Shown in pieces: positions 45,275 to 53,700 of a stretch of 64,000 nucleotides of DNA. This DNA comes from Aeromonas bivalvium. GTDB taxonomy: Bacteria > Pseudomonadota > Gammaproteobacteria > Enterobacterales > Aeromonadaceae. Position 1 is the first letter of the stretch. Each line of letters starts with the position of its first letter. The DNA is taken from contig NZ_CDBT01000054.1 in assembly GCF_000819765.1 (NCBI RefSeq), positions 32,722-96,721 of the forward strand, given 5' to 3'. The notes beneath the pieces are model-generated. The model searched no databases. It had not been told where the DNA came from and was given only the letters and a program-made list of their open reading frames with translations. The position numbers were made by a program, and so were the translations under genes.

Positions 45275-45292
45275 GGCCCCCCGCAGGGGGCC
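45275..45292 (-). terminator. intercistronic hairpin between binding protein and permease genes
   Basis: A 7-bp GC stem (GGCCCCC / GGGGGCC) with a CGCA loop lies directly after the binding-protein stop, without a T-run. By analogy with other ABC operons it probably protects the binding-protein mRNA and lets only part of the transcripts continue. Confidence 0.5.
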
Positions 45293-45299
45293 GAGGTGG

Positions 45300-46982
45300 T
45301 TAGCTGTTCGGCTTGAGGGAGAGCACGTGCAGCAGACGCTCAGGGGTGTCCGGGTGGACCTGGGGCTTGGCGACCGGGTTGTCGGCGCTGAACCAGCCAT
45401 TGAAGCGCTTGGTGCTGTACTCATACCAGGTCGGGTTGTTGAAGACCGGGATGATGGTCTGGTTGGCACCTACCTTTTCCTGGATGGCGAACATGATCTC
45501 CTTCTGCTTGGCCGCATCGGCGGTCTGGGTGAAGTCGTCGATCAGCTTGTCGAGCTCGGGATCCTTGTAGCGGTTGGCCGCGAAGCGGTTGCCACGCTCG
45601 CCCATGTTGCGCGAGTGGAAGGCGGTCTCGAAGTACTTGTGCGGGTTGGCACCGGCAAAGTAGCCCTGCAGGGCGACGTCGAAGTCACCCGTGACCAGGG
45701 CTTCGGTCCAGACGGTGGCTTCCGGGGTGGAGGTCTTGGCGTTCAGACCCAGGGCCTGCAGGCCTTCCACGCCGATCTGGACTGTGTTGACCCAGTCGGT
45801 CCAGCCGTTCGGTACCAGCACCTTGAACTCGATCTTCTTGCAGCTCGGGGTATCGAGGAACTTGTCGCCGTCACAGTCCTTGTAGCCAGCCTGCTTGAGG
45901 AGCGCCTTGGCACCCTCGATGTCGAACTTGCTGAACTTGCCGTATTTCTTCTCGACGTCCGGGTTGTCCCAGGAGGCGAATGCCTTGCCCAGACCTGACG
46001 GATAGTCGTTGACCGTGGGGTAGCCGTAGCCGGCGATGTCCACCATGGACTGTCTGTCCATGGCCATGGAGAAGGCGCGGCGGAAGTTCACGTCATTGAA
46101 GGCTTCCTTGTTGCCCGGATCCTTGCTCTGGAAGTTGACGTTGAAGGCGACCGTGCCGGAGGCGGGGAACCAGTACTTGTTGTTCTTGGGATCGTTGCCG
46201 ACGTAGAGACGCTCGATATCCGGCACGAAAGATCCGAACCAGTCCACATCCCCCTTCATGACGGCGGCCAGCACCTGGTCGTTGGTGGCCATCTGCGGCA
46301 TGCGGATGCAGTCGATGGCCAGGTTGGCGTTGTCCCAGTAATGAGGGTTGCGGCACTGGGTGTAGAGCTGGGCGGAGAAATTGTCCACTTCGGTGAAGGG
46401 ACCTGTGCCGACCGGCTTGTCGTTGGTGAAGGCGACCGGGTCTTTCACCGCTTTCCACTGATGCTCGGGCACGATGGGCACCAGCACCAGGTCATTGACC
46501 ACGTTGGTGTTCACTTCGGCCAGATCGAACCTGATCTTGTGTTCACCCAGCTTCTCTATGCCCTTGATCTGAGTCCAGATGGAGCGTTCGTCCAGGGCCT
46601 TGTTGGCCTTGACCAGGTTGAAGGAGTAGATGACGTCATCGGCGGTGAAGGCTTCACCATCGGACCACTTGACCCCGTCGCGCAGGTCGAAGGTGACCGA
46701 TTTCAGGTCATCGGCGAACGCATAGTTGGTGGCCAGACGGAACACCGGCTTACCGCCCTGCATGTCGTTGAAGATCACCAGGGGCTCATAGATGAAGTGA
46801 CGGGTGGTGTGCAGCAGGCCCGCCTGCAGGAAGGGGTTGAAGTTCTTGACCCAGGCGGTCTCCTGTTGGGCGACCAGGGTCAATACAGTCTTGTCGGCGG
46901 CCATGGCGCTGCTGGTGGCACCAGCGATCATCAGGGTTCCCAGCATGACTGAGGTGGCTATTTTGGATACTTTGGCAAGCAT
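45300..46982 (-). CDS. cbp: chitin-oligosaccharide periplasmic binding protein, copy B
   Basis: This 560-residue SBP_bac_5 (peptide-type) solute-binding protein has a signal peptide (MLAKVSKIATSVML, cleavage near AMAA-DKT) and closely resembles Vibrio CBP (VC0620), which captures (GlcNAc)2 and, unliganded, holds ChiS inactive. Visible motifs: VAQQETAWVKNFNPF at the mature start, DGVKWSDGEAFTADDV, QLYTQCRNPHYWDN. It is highly similar to copy A upstream. The ATG at 46982 has AAAGGA 7 bases before it; in-frame codons further up do not. It probably heads the transporter operon. Confidence 0.94.
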   Translation of the reverse strand: MLAKVSKIATSVMLGTLMIAGATSSAMAADKTVLTLVAQQETAWVKNFNPFLQAGLLHTTRHFIYEPLVIFNDMQGGKPVFRLATNYAFADDLKSVTFDLRDGVKWSDGEAFTADDVIYSFNLVKANKALDERSIWTQIKGIEKLGEHKIRFDLAEVNTNVVNDLVLVPIVPEHQWKAVKDPVAFTNDKPVGTGPFTEVDNFSAQLYTQCRNPHYWDNANLAIDCIRMPQMATNDQVLAAVMKGDVDWFGSFVPDIERLYVGNDPKNNKYWFPASGTVAFNVNFQSKDPGNKEAFNDVNFRRAFSMAMDRQSMVDIAGYGYPTVNDYPSGLGKAFASWDNPDVEKKYGKFSKFDIEGAKALLKQAGYKDCDGDKFLDTPSCKKIEFKVLVPNGWTDWVNTVQIGVEGLQALGLNAKTSTPEATVWTEALVTGDFDVALQGYFAGANPHKYFETAFHSRNMGERGNRFAANRYKDPELDKLIDDFTQTADAAKQKEIMFAIQEKVGANQTIIPVFNNPTWYEYSTKRFNGWFSADNPVAKPQVHPDTPERLLHVLSLKPNS

Positions 46983-47100
46983 ATTTTTTCCTTTCTTATT
47001 GGTCTTCCATGTTTTGGAATGGAGCACCGGATCCCATGCTTGGATACCGGCCCTCGATGTTGGTCAGGTTTTTCACCCTTGTCGTTATCTCATCCAACGT

Positions 47101-47189
47101 CCCTAGCAAAGCAGAGTTAACAGAAGAACAACAAGTGCTGATTTCGTCGATTTCGTAAAAACTGAATAGTCGTCGTCATTCTCGTCAAA
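47101..47189 (-). promoter_or_regulatory. cbp copy B promoter and operator repeats
   Basis: Two 16-bp direct repeats, CGTCGATTTCGTAAAA at 47145-47160 and CGTCATTCTCGTCAAA at 47174-47189, lie 29 bases apart. A 21-base core at 47101-47121 follows 24 bases downstream on the coding strand. The same elements with identical 29- and 24-base spacing occur upstream of copy A. On the coding strand the motif reads about TTTKACGAWATYGACG. Binding by ChiS is a reasonable inference; SlmA or another regulator is possible. Confidence 0.72.
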
Positions 47190-47550
47190 ATGTTTTTTAA
47201 ATCCTTTTAAATTATAGAGTTATATTTATTCACGCCAAGCATCAAGTGGTGCGGAAAACCCGACGTCTGCCGATAGTGTGAAGCTGATCGTCCCCCTTTT
47301 TTCTGCTCTTTGCCGCCCTTTTTTTGGCGCTAAAAACAAGAGCCAAAAGACCCTCTGACTCTGTGCTCCTGCTCACACAAAGGGGCTGATGGGGCGGTTG
47401 GCTGCCGGGGCGGGGCGCTGCGTGTTGACGATGGGGGGATGGCTGGGAGCGCAATAGGGGGTTTGGGTTTGTGAGGTTGAAGCTTGAGGTCGGAAGCCCT
47501 AAGAGCAAGGCCCGGCCTTGCTGCCCCGGAAACGGGTGTCAGGCTGATCG

Positions 47551-47616
47551 CCTCAGCCTCAGCCTCAGCCTCAGCCTCAGCCTCAGCCTCAGATTTAGAT
47601 TCAGATTCAGATTCGG
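47551..47616. repeat. hexanucleotide microsatellite
   Basis: Seven perfect CCTCAG units (47551-47592) are followed by four degenerate ATTYAG/ATTCGG units (47593-47616), eleven hexamers in all, in the gene-free part between the cbp genes. Being a hexamer it would not shift any frame. Confidence 0.92.
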
Positions 47617-47882
47617 CCTTCGTCTCAGGCCAGGCCTTTTTTGCCTGTGGGCGATGGCCACCGCTTGCCGGTCGCCGTGTCCCGGCCTGGTGGCGCCTGG
47701 CGCCACCAGGGTGTGGCGGGAAGGCAAGCATCGCGGGCAAGGGAGGTGCCATGGGCAGGGAGAGTGTTGCGAGCAAGGGCGGGGGTTCCGGCGACCCACG
47801 ACGCCGGGGCAAGGGGCCATGGCTGCGCCAGGGGGAGAGGGGGGCACGGGCGTATCCGGGATGGCGGCGGGCGCCATGAAAG

Positions 47883-47902
47883 CGGGCCCCGTGAGGGGCC
47901 CG
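47883..47902 (-). terminator. terminator after cbp copy A
   Basis: An 8-bp stem (CGGGCCCC / GGGGCCCG) with a GTGA loop lies 18 bases past the stop codon, followed on the minus strand by CTTTCAT. The short T tract suggests moderate strength; it would isolate copy A from the copy-B operon. Confidence 0.65.
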
Positions 47903-47920
47903 TGTGCAGGAGAGTCGGCC

Positions 47921-49612
47921 TCAGACGTTGGGCTTGAGGGCGAGCACGTGGAGCAGGCGCTCCGGGGTGTTGCTGTGCACCTGGGGCTTGGCGACCGGGT
48001 TGTCGGCATTGAACCAGCCATGGAAGCGTTTGGTGTTGTACTCATACCAGGTGGGGTTGTTGTAGACGGGGATGATGGTCTGGTTGGCCCCGACCCGCTC
48101 CTGGATCTCGTTCATGATGGCCTTCTGCTTGGCGAGATCCGCTGTCTGGCTGAAGCCGTCAATCAGCTTGTCGAGGGCGGGATCCTGATAGCGGGGCGCT
48201 GCGAAGCGGTTGCCGCGCTCACCCATGTTGCGCGAGTGGAAGGCGGTCTCGAAGTAGTTCTGGGGGTTGGCGCCGGTCAGGTAACCCTGCAGGGCCACAT
48301 CGAAGTCACCCGTGACCAGGTTGTCGGTCCAGACGGCGGCTTCCGGGGTGGCCGTCTTGGCATCTATCCCCAGGGCCTTGAGTCCTTCCACCCCGATCTG
48401 GACTGTGTTGACCCAGTCGGTCCAGCCGTTGGGCACTATGATCTTGAACGCAATTTTCTTGCAGCTCGGGGTATCGAGGAAGCTGTCGCCGTCACAATCC
48501 TTGTAGCCAGCCTGCTTGAGCAGCGCCTGGGCGGCGGCCATGTCGAACTTGTTGAACTTGCCGTACTTCTGATCCACCTCTGGGTTGTTCCAGCTGTCGA
48601 ACAGCTTGCCAAGGCCAGAGGGGTATTCGTTGATGGTGGGATAGCCGTAGCCGGCGATATCCACCATGGATTGTCTGTCCATGGCCATGGAGAAGGCGCG
48701 ACGGAAGTTGATGTCATTGAAGGCTTCGTGGTTGCCCGGATCCTTGGTCTGGAAGTTGACGTTGAAGGCGACCGTGCCGGAGGCGGGGAACCAGTATTTG
48801 TTGTGCTTGGGATCGTTGCCGACGTAGAGACGCTCGATATCCGGCACGAAGGAGCCGAACCAGTCCACATTCCCCTTCATGACGGCGGCCAGCACCTGGT
48901 CGTTGGTGGCCATCTGCGGCATGCGGATGCAGTCGATGGCCAGGTTGGCGTTGTCCCAGTAGTGAGGGTTGCGGCACTGGGTATAAAGCTGGGCGGAGAA
49001 GTTGTCCACCTGGGTGAAGGGGCCGGTGCCGACCGGCTGGTCGTTGGTGAAGGCGACCGGGTCTTTCACCGTTTTCCATTGGTGCTCGGGCACCAGGGGC
49101 ACCAGGGCTATCTGGTTGACCACCCCGGTATTGACCCGGACCAGGTCGAATTTGACCTTGTACTGGTCCAGCTTCTCGACCCCGGAGATCTGGGTCCAGA
49201 TGGCCCTTTCATCCAGGGCCTTGTGGGCCTTGACCAGGTTGAAGGAGAAGATCACGTCGTCCGCATCGAAGCCTTCACCATCGGACCATTTGACCCCCTG
49301 GCGCAGATCGAAGATGACCGAGGTGAGATCCTTGCTGAATTCGTACTGGGTGGCGAGGCGAAACTCGGGGCGACCGCCCTGCAGCTCGTTGAAGATGACC
49401 AGGGGTTCGTAGATGAACTCCTTGGTGGTATGCAGCAGCCCGGCCTGGAGGAAGGGGTTGAAGTTCTTGACCCAGGCAGTCTCCTGCTGGGCGACCAGGG
49501 TCAGCACAGTCTTGTTGTCTGTGGTGCCGTCGGCGGCATGGAGCTGGGGGGCGGCGAGCATCAGGCTCCCCATCATGCAGGCGGTGGCGACCCGGGATAG
49601 GTTGGCAAGCAT
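47921..49612 (-). CDS. cbp: chitin-oligosaccharide periplasmic binding protein, copy A
   Basis: This 563-residue protein is a paralogue of copy B with long identical stretches (for example QLYTQCRNPHYWDNANLAID and the C-terminal TPERLLHVL). It has a signal peptide and a slightly longer mature N-terminus (ADGTTDNKTVLT). It is preceded by AAGGAA and by the same promoter architecture as copy B. Probably monocistronic, given the downstream hairpin. The copies differ in scattered positions (for instance the leader and the 390-430 region), so ligand range or ChiS interaction may differ. Confidence 0.93.
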   Translation of the reverse strand: MLANLSRVATACMMGSLMLAAPQLHAADGTTDNKTVLTLVAQQETAWVKNFNPFLQAGLLHTTKEFIYEPLVIFNELQGGRPEFRLATQYEFSKDLTSVIFDLRQGVKWSDGEGFDADDVIFSFNLVKAHKALDERAIWTQISGVEKLDQYKVKFDLVRVNTGVVNQIALVPLVPEHQWKTVKDPVAFTNDQPVGTGPFTQVDNFSAQLYTQCRNPHYWDNANLAIDCIRMPQMATNDQVLAAVMKGNVDWFGSFVPDIERLYVGNDPKHNKYWFPASGTVAFNVNFQTKDPGNHEAFNDINFRRAFSMAMDRQSMVDIAGYGYPTINEYPSGLGKLFDSWNNPEVDQKYGKFNKFDMAAAQALLKQAGYKDCDGDSFLDTPSCKKIAFKIIVPNGWTDWVNTVQIGVEGLKALGIDAKTATPEAAVWTDNLVTGDFDVALQGYLTGANPQNYFETAFHSRNMGERGNRFAAPRYQDPALDKLIDGFSQTADLAKQKAIMNEIQERVGANQTIIPVYNNPTWYEYNTKRFHGWFNADNPVAKPQVHSNTPERLLHVLALKPNV

Positions 49613-49693
49613 AGTGTTTCCTTGTTATGTGAACGTCCCTGTGAGGGGATGCCAAGGGGCACCCGACCTCAGTCTGGGGTCTGTATGACCCCC

Positions 49694-49782
49694 CTCTAGC
49701 TAAGCAGGTTTAACAAGAAAGAAACATTCAATCGTCACGTCGATATCGTAAAAATCCTCCCTTCGACGTCAATATCGTCAAA
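49694..49782 (-). promoter_or_regulatory. cbp copy A promoter and operator repeats
   Basis: Two 16-bp direct repeats, CGTCGATATCGTAAAA at 49738-49753 and CGTCAATATCGTCAAA at 49767-49782, lie 29 bases apart. The core at 49694-49714 shares about 16 of 21 bases with the copy-B core at the same 24-base distance. The coding strand shows no good -35 hexamer upstream of the TAGCTA-like element, consistent with an activator-dependent promoter. Confidence 0.72.
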
Positions 49783-50103
49783 TAATGAATTTATCCATTC
49801 ATTATCAATGCATTAGGTTAATTGTTTTCGCGTAAAAAGCGCAGTGAAGGCATAGGATCTTGACGATAATGTGACGGATATCCGTACGGTTTTTCCTCGT
49901 TCACGGGATCTTCATTTTGTCTGGGAACAAACCCTGTGAGTTCCTGTTCTCTGGCGAGCCGTGATGGCGTGCGAGGCGCTTCCTCTTCCGTCTCCGGTGG
50001 CGGGCGATGACGGCGGCGTGCCAGCCGGTGCGGCGCCGACCGTCAAGGGCTTGCCAGCAAAGGGAGGGGGGTGAGGGCAAGCGCGCCGCCGCAGATGGCG
50101 CAG

Positions 50104-50586
50104 CGGGTATGAAAGCCATTGCCGACGCTGAAGCTGATGGTAGGCAAGGCGCAGCACGGCGGTGCCAAGCTCCTGATGGTGGGCAAGGTGCAGCACGGCG
50201 GTGCCAAGGTCCTGATGGTGAGCAGGATCATGGCGCGGTAACGGGTATGACAGCCATTGCCGACGCTGAAGCTGATGGTAGGCAAGGCGCAGCACGGCGG
50301 TGCCAAGCTCCTGATGGTGGGCAAGGTGCAGCACGGCGGTGCCAAGGTCCTGATGGTGGGCAGGATCATGGCGCGGTAATGGGTATGACAGCCATTGCCG
50401 ACGCTGAAGCTGAAACTGATGGTGGGCAAGGTGCAGCACGGCGGAGCCAAGGTCCTGATGGTGAGCAGGATCAGGGCGCGGTAACGGGTATGACAGTCAT
50501 TGCCGACGCTGAAGCTGAAACTGATGGTGGGCAAGGCGCAGCACGGCGGTGCCAAGGTCCTGATGGTGGGCAGGATCATGGCGCGG
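50104..50586. repeat. nested tandem repeats (138-bp units, 39-bp subunits)
   Basis: A motif beginning (g)ccattgccgacgctgaag starts at 50115, 50253, 50391 and 50496, giving periods of 138, 138 and 105 bases. Within the units a 39-base subrepeat starting TGATGGT occurs in tandem (50135, 50174, 50213 in the first unit). The third unit lacks one subrepeat and gains 6 bases, which accounts for 105. All periods are multiples of three. There is no conserved-repeat/variable-spacer pattern, so it is not a CRISPR array. Confidence 0.9.
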
Positions 50587-50775
50587 CCTGGGCGTCGATT
50601 GCCATGGCTGGGCGACAACGAGGCTGCGGCAAGGGGAAGGCTGGGCTGGCAGGCCAATTGGGCCACCACCGTGGGCCTGATGCACCGCACCTCACCGAAG
50701 GGGCCTGGATAAGGGAGCCTGGTGGAGAGGAGGGCAGGGCCGGGGCGGCGTGGCAGGAGCCGCCCCGGCTCGGGA

Positions 50776-53700
50776 TCACCCCTTGCGGTGGGCGAGCTGG
50801 CGCAGCAGCTGGGCGCTCTGGCTCAGACTCTGGCGCTGGGCCTCGCTGAGTGGGCATTGTTTGAGCACGTACTCGGCTGTGGCGATCACCGTCTTCCAGC
50901 GGGGCGCCTTGGGCAGGGTATCCAGGCTCAGATACTTGTCCAGGGTGCGGGTCTGGGGACTGGATCTGTCCATGTAGACGCGCCACAGCTTGCTCTTCTC
51001 GGCCAGCACTATCTTGCCCTTGCCCGTGCTCTGCTGCCAGGCATCGAGGGCGAGGCGCATGGTATCGACCAGGGCGTGGCGCAGGGGATCCTCATCCTGC
51101 TGGCGGATCAGGTTGTCGGCCAGGGAGCGGAACTCGCCCCCGAGCCGGCTCAGCTCACCGAGCAGGTGATCGTCTTCAATGATGGCCTGACGGGACAGAC
51201 TCTTGAGGGCGTTCTCCAGGGCGGTGATCCTGTATTCATCCGGCGCTATCTGATTGCAGATGAGGGCGTAGGCATGACGGTCGTTGAGGCGGATGGGCAG
51301 GGCCCGCACCAGGGTCGATTCGCTCTGGCCGGCCACGCAGAATCCCAGGCTCTGTTCGGTGCGGCTTGCCATGTCCGGCCACTGCTCGGCCAGGGGCTGG
51401 CTGAGCCACTCGTCCAGCGCCAGTCCCTCCATGGCCTCGGGCTCCTGGCCCAGGCGGGTGGCCAGGGCGCGGCTGGCAAACAGCACCACTCCCTGCTCGT
51501 CGATGAAGGCCATGGCATCCCCTCCCTCGCTGATGAGGGCGAGCAGCCGCTGCTGATCCTGGCGCAGGCTCTCCTGCAGGCTCAGCCTGTGCTCTATCTC
51601 CTGCTTGAGCAGACGGTTCTCCACCAGGGTGGCCCGTCCCTGTCTCGCCTCGAGCAGGGCCCGTACCCGGGCGAACAGCTCCTCCTTGCAGAAGGGTTTG
51701 ACCAGATAGTCGTTGGCGCCGGCATTGAACCCCTCCTCTATCTCCTTGGGTTGATTGAGGGCGGTGAGCAGCAGCACAGGCAGCTGATCCTTGGGGCTCT
51801 GCTGGCGCAGGCGCCGGCAGACATCGAACCCCGACAGGGTGGGCATCATGACATCGAGCAGCACCAGATCCACCGGCTCGCTCGCCAGCTTGGCCAGGGC
51901 GTCGTGGCCGTCGCTGCTCGGCAGTATGCGATAGCCGCAGGGCTGCAGGAGGTGGCGCAGTATGTGCAAATTGATGGGCTCATCATCCACCACCAGCAGC
52001 AAGGGGGCCCCGGGAGGGGGGGGCGGCAGATCTTCGCTCTCCCATTCGGGCAGGCTCAGGGGCACGTGGCGCACCAGGGCCAGCTCCTTGGGGCGAGGCT
52101 CGCCGGGGGCGGGCAGGGCATCCTGATGGGAAAGGGGCAGGCAGACGCTGAAGGTGGAGCCGACGCTGGGCTCGCTCTGCACCGTCAGCCTGCCCCCCAT
52201 CAGCTCGACCAGCTGGCGGGTGATGGAGAGGCCCAGGCCGGCCCCCTGCTTGCCAGCCTCGTGGCTCATCTGCACCAGGGGCTCGAAGATGTGCTCCAGG
52301 TTGTCCGGCGCTATGCCGATGCCGGTATCCGTCACCTTGAGCCAGAGTCCCTGCGCATCCTGGCTGGCGCTCAGCACCACCTTGCCCTGGGGAGTGTACT
52401 TGATGGCGTTGCCCACCAGGTTGTAGAGCACCTGTTCGAGCCGCTGTTCGTCCGCCAGCACGGGGGGCAGCTCGTCCGGGGTGATGTCCACCAGGGTCAG
52501 CGGCTTGGCCTGCACCAGGTGCTGGCAGAGATCCAGCACCAGCCGCACCACCCCCTTGGGGTTGACCGGGCGGGAGTGGATCTCCAGCTGGCCGTAGCGC
52601 ATCTGATGGTAATCGAGCAGATCGTCCACCAGGCGCGCCAGGCCGTCGGCACTCTTGATGATGAGGCCGAGCTGTTGCTGCTGGCCGTCGGTCAGCTGCT
52701 GGCGACTTGCCAGCATGGCCTCCGCCATTCCCTTGATGCCATGGATGGGGGTGCGCAGCTCATGGGAGGTGTTGGCCAGCAGCTCATCCTTGAGCTTGTC
52801 CGCCTGTTGCAGGCTGAGGTTCTGCTTGTGGGTCAGCTTCACCTGCTGTTGCAGCTCCAGGGTCTGACGCTCGATCAGCTCTATCTTCTCCTTCACCGAG
52901 CGCTGCATGTGGCGAAACGCCTGGGCGAGGCGGTCTATGTCATCTTCGGTGCGGGGGATGGCGATGGGGTGATCCAGGGCACCATCGGCCACCTGCTCGG
53001 CGGCGGCGGTGAGGGAGCGCAGGGGGGCCGTGATGGAGTTGGAGAGCCAGCGGGAGAAGAGGATCAACAGCACCAGGGAGCTCAGCCCCAGCAGCAGGGA
53101 GAGGGTCTCCAGCTTGCGAATGGGATCATAGGCCTCCCGGGTCGAGATCTCGGCGATGAAGGCCCATTCGGTGTCGAATACCTTGACCTGGGTGTAGGCG
53201 GCCAGCACCTCGTCCCGTTGGTAAGATTCGAACAGGCCCACACCCTGCTCCCCGGAGAGCGCCTTGAGGATCAGCGGGGTCTCGGGGGGACGAAAATCGG
53301 GGGAGAAGCTCTTCTCCACGCTGAAATCCGGCGCCAGCCAGGCATCGGCGCGCATCCGCTTGTCCGGGCCGATCAGGATGGTTTCGCCTGTCTCTCCCAA
53401 TCCTTCCCGCTCCCCCATGATCTCGTTGAGCTTGTCCGGGCGCAGCTCGAAGATGACCACACCGCGCACATAGTCATATTGCATCACAGGAGTGGCGAGG
53501 TAGGCGACCACTTCGCCGGTCAGCTCGTTGCGGCCAAAGTCGGTGAACTCGAAGATCTGCTGGGGCGCCTCGCCGCTGTCGAGACGGCGTTTGATGCGGG
53601 TGAAGGTGTGGCCAAGGCCGCTGCCCTGGTAGGGGCCCGACAGCAGGTTGGTGGCGAAGTTGGCGCGCTTGGTGACCGAGTAGACCACATCGCCGTTGAT

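Larger units (their letters stand above)
46983..47920. other. 938-base gap between the two cbp genes
   Basis: No credible gene is visible. From the copy-B side it holds an untranslated leader, the conserved promoter and operator block (47101-47189), an AT-rich stretch (47160-47240), then a GC-rich part with a hexanucleotide repeat (47551-47616) and the terminator of copy A (47883-47902). Open frames over 47242-47879 on both strands exist because the repeat lacks stops; their predicted products are low-complexity Pro/Arg/Ser/Glu and lack ribosome sites. Confidence 0.7.
49613..50775. other. 1163-base gap between chiS and cbp copy A
   Basis: No convincing gene. The cbp-A promoter and operators lie at 49694-49782, in an AT-rich segment reaching to about 49870. 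From about 50104 to 50586 there are nested tandem repeats, and beyond that GC-rich sequence up to the chiS stop. Open frames through the repeats exist on both strands (for example 50007-50849 plus, which would run into the 3' end of chiS) but have no ribosome site and biased low-complexity products. Confidence 0.7.

Noticed and set aside
47471..49600. 709-codon open frame on the plus strand
   Set aside because: Antisense to cbp copy A for most of its length; GC-rich codon structure of the real gene keeps the opposite frame open.
50104..50586. possible CRISPR array
   Set aside because: Units are head-to-tail copies without unique spacers, and no cas genes are present.
50007..50849. 280-codon open frame through the tandem repeats, plus strand
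   Set aside because: No ribosome site, strongly biased repetitive composition, and it runs into the 3' end of chiS on the other strand. Other frames through the repeats are equally open because the repeat unit has no stops.
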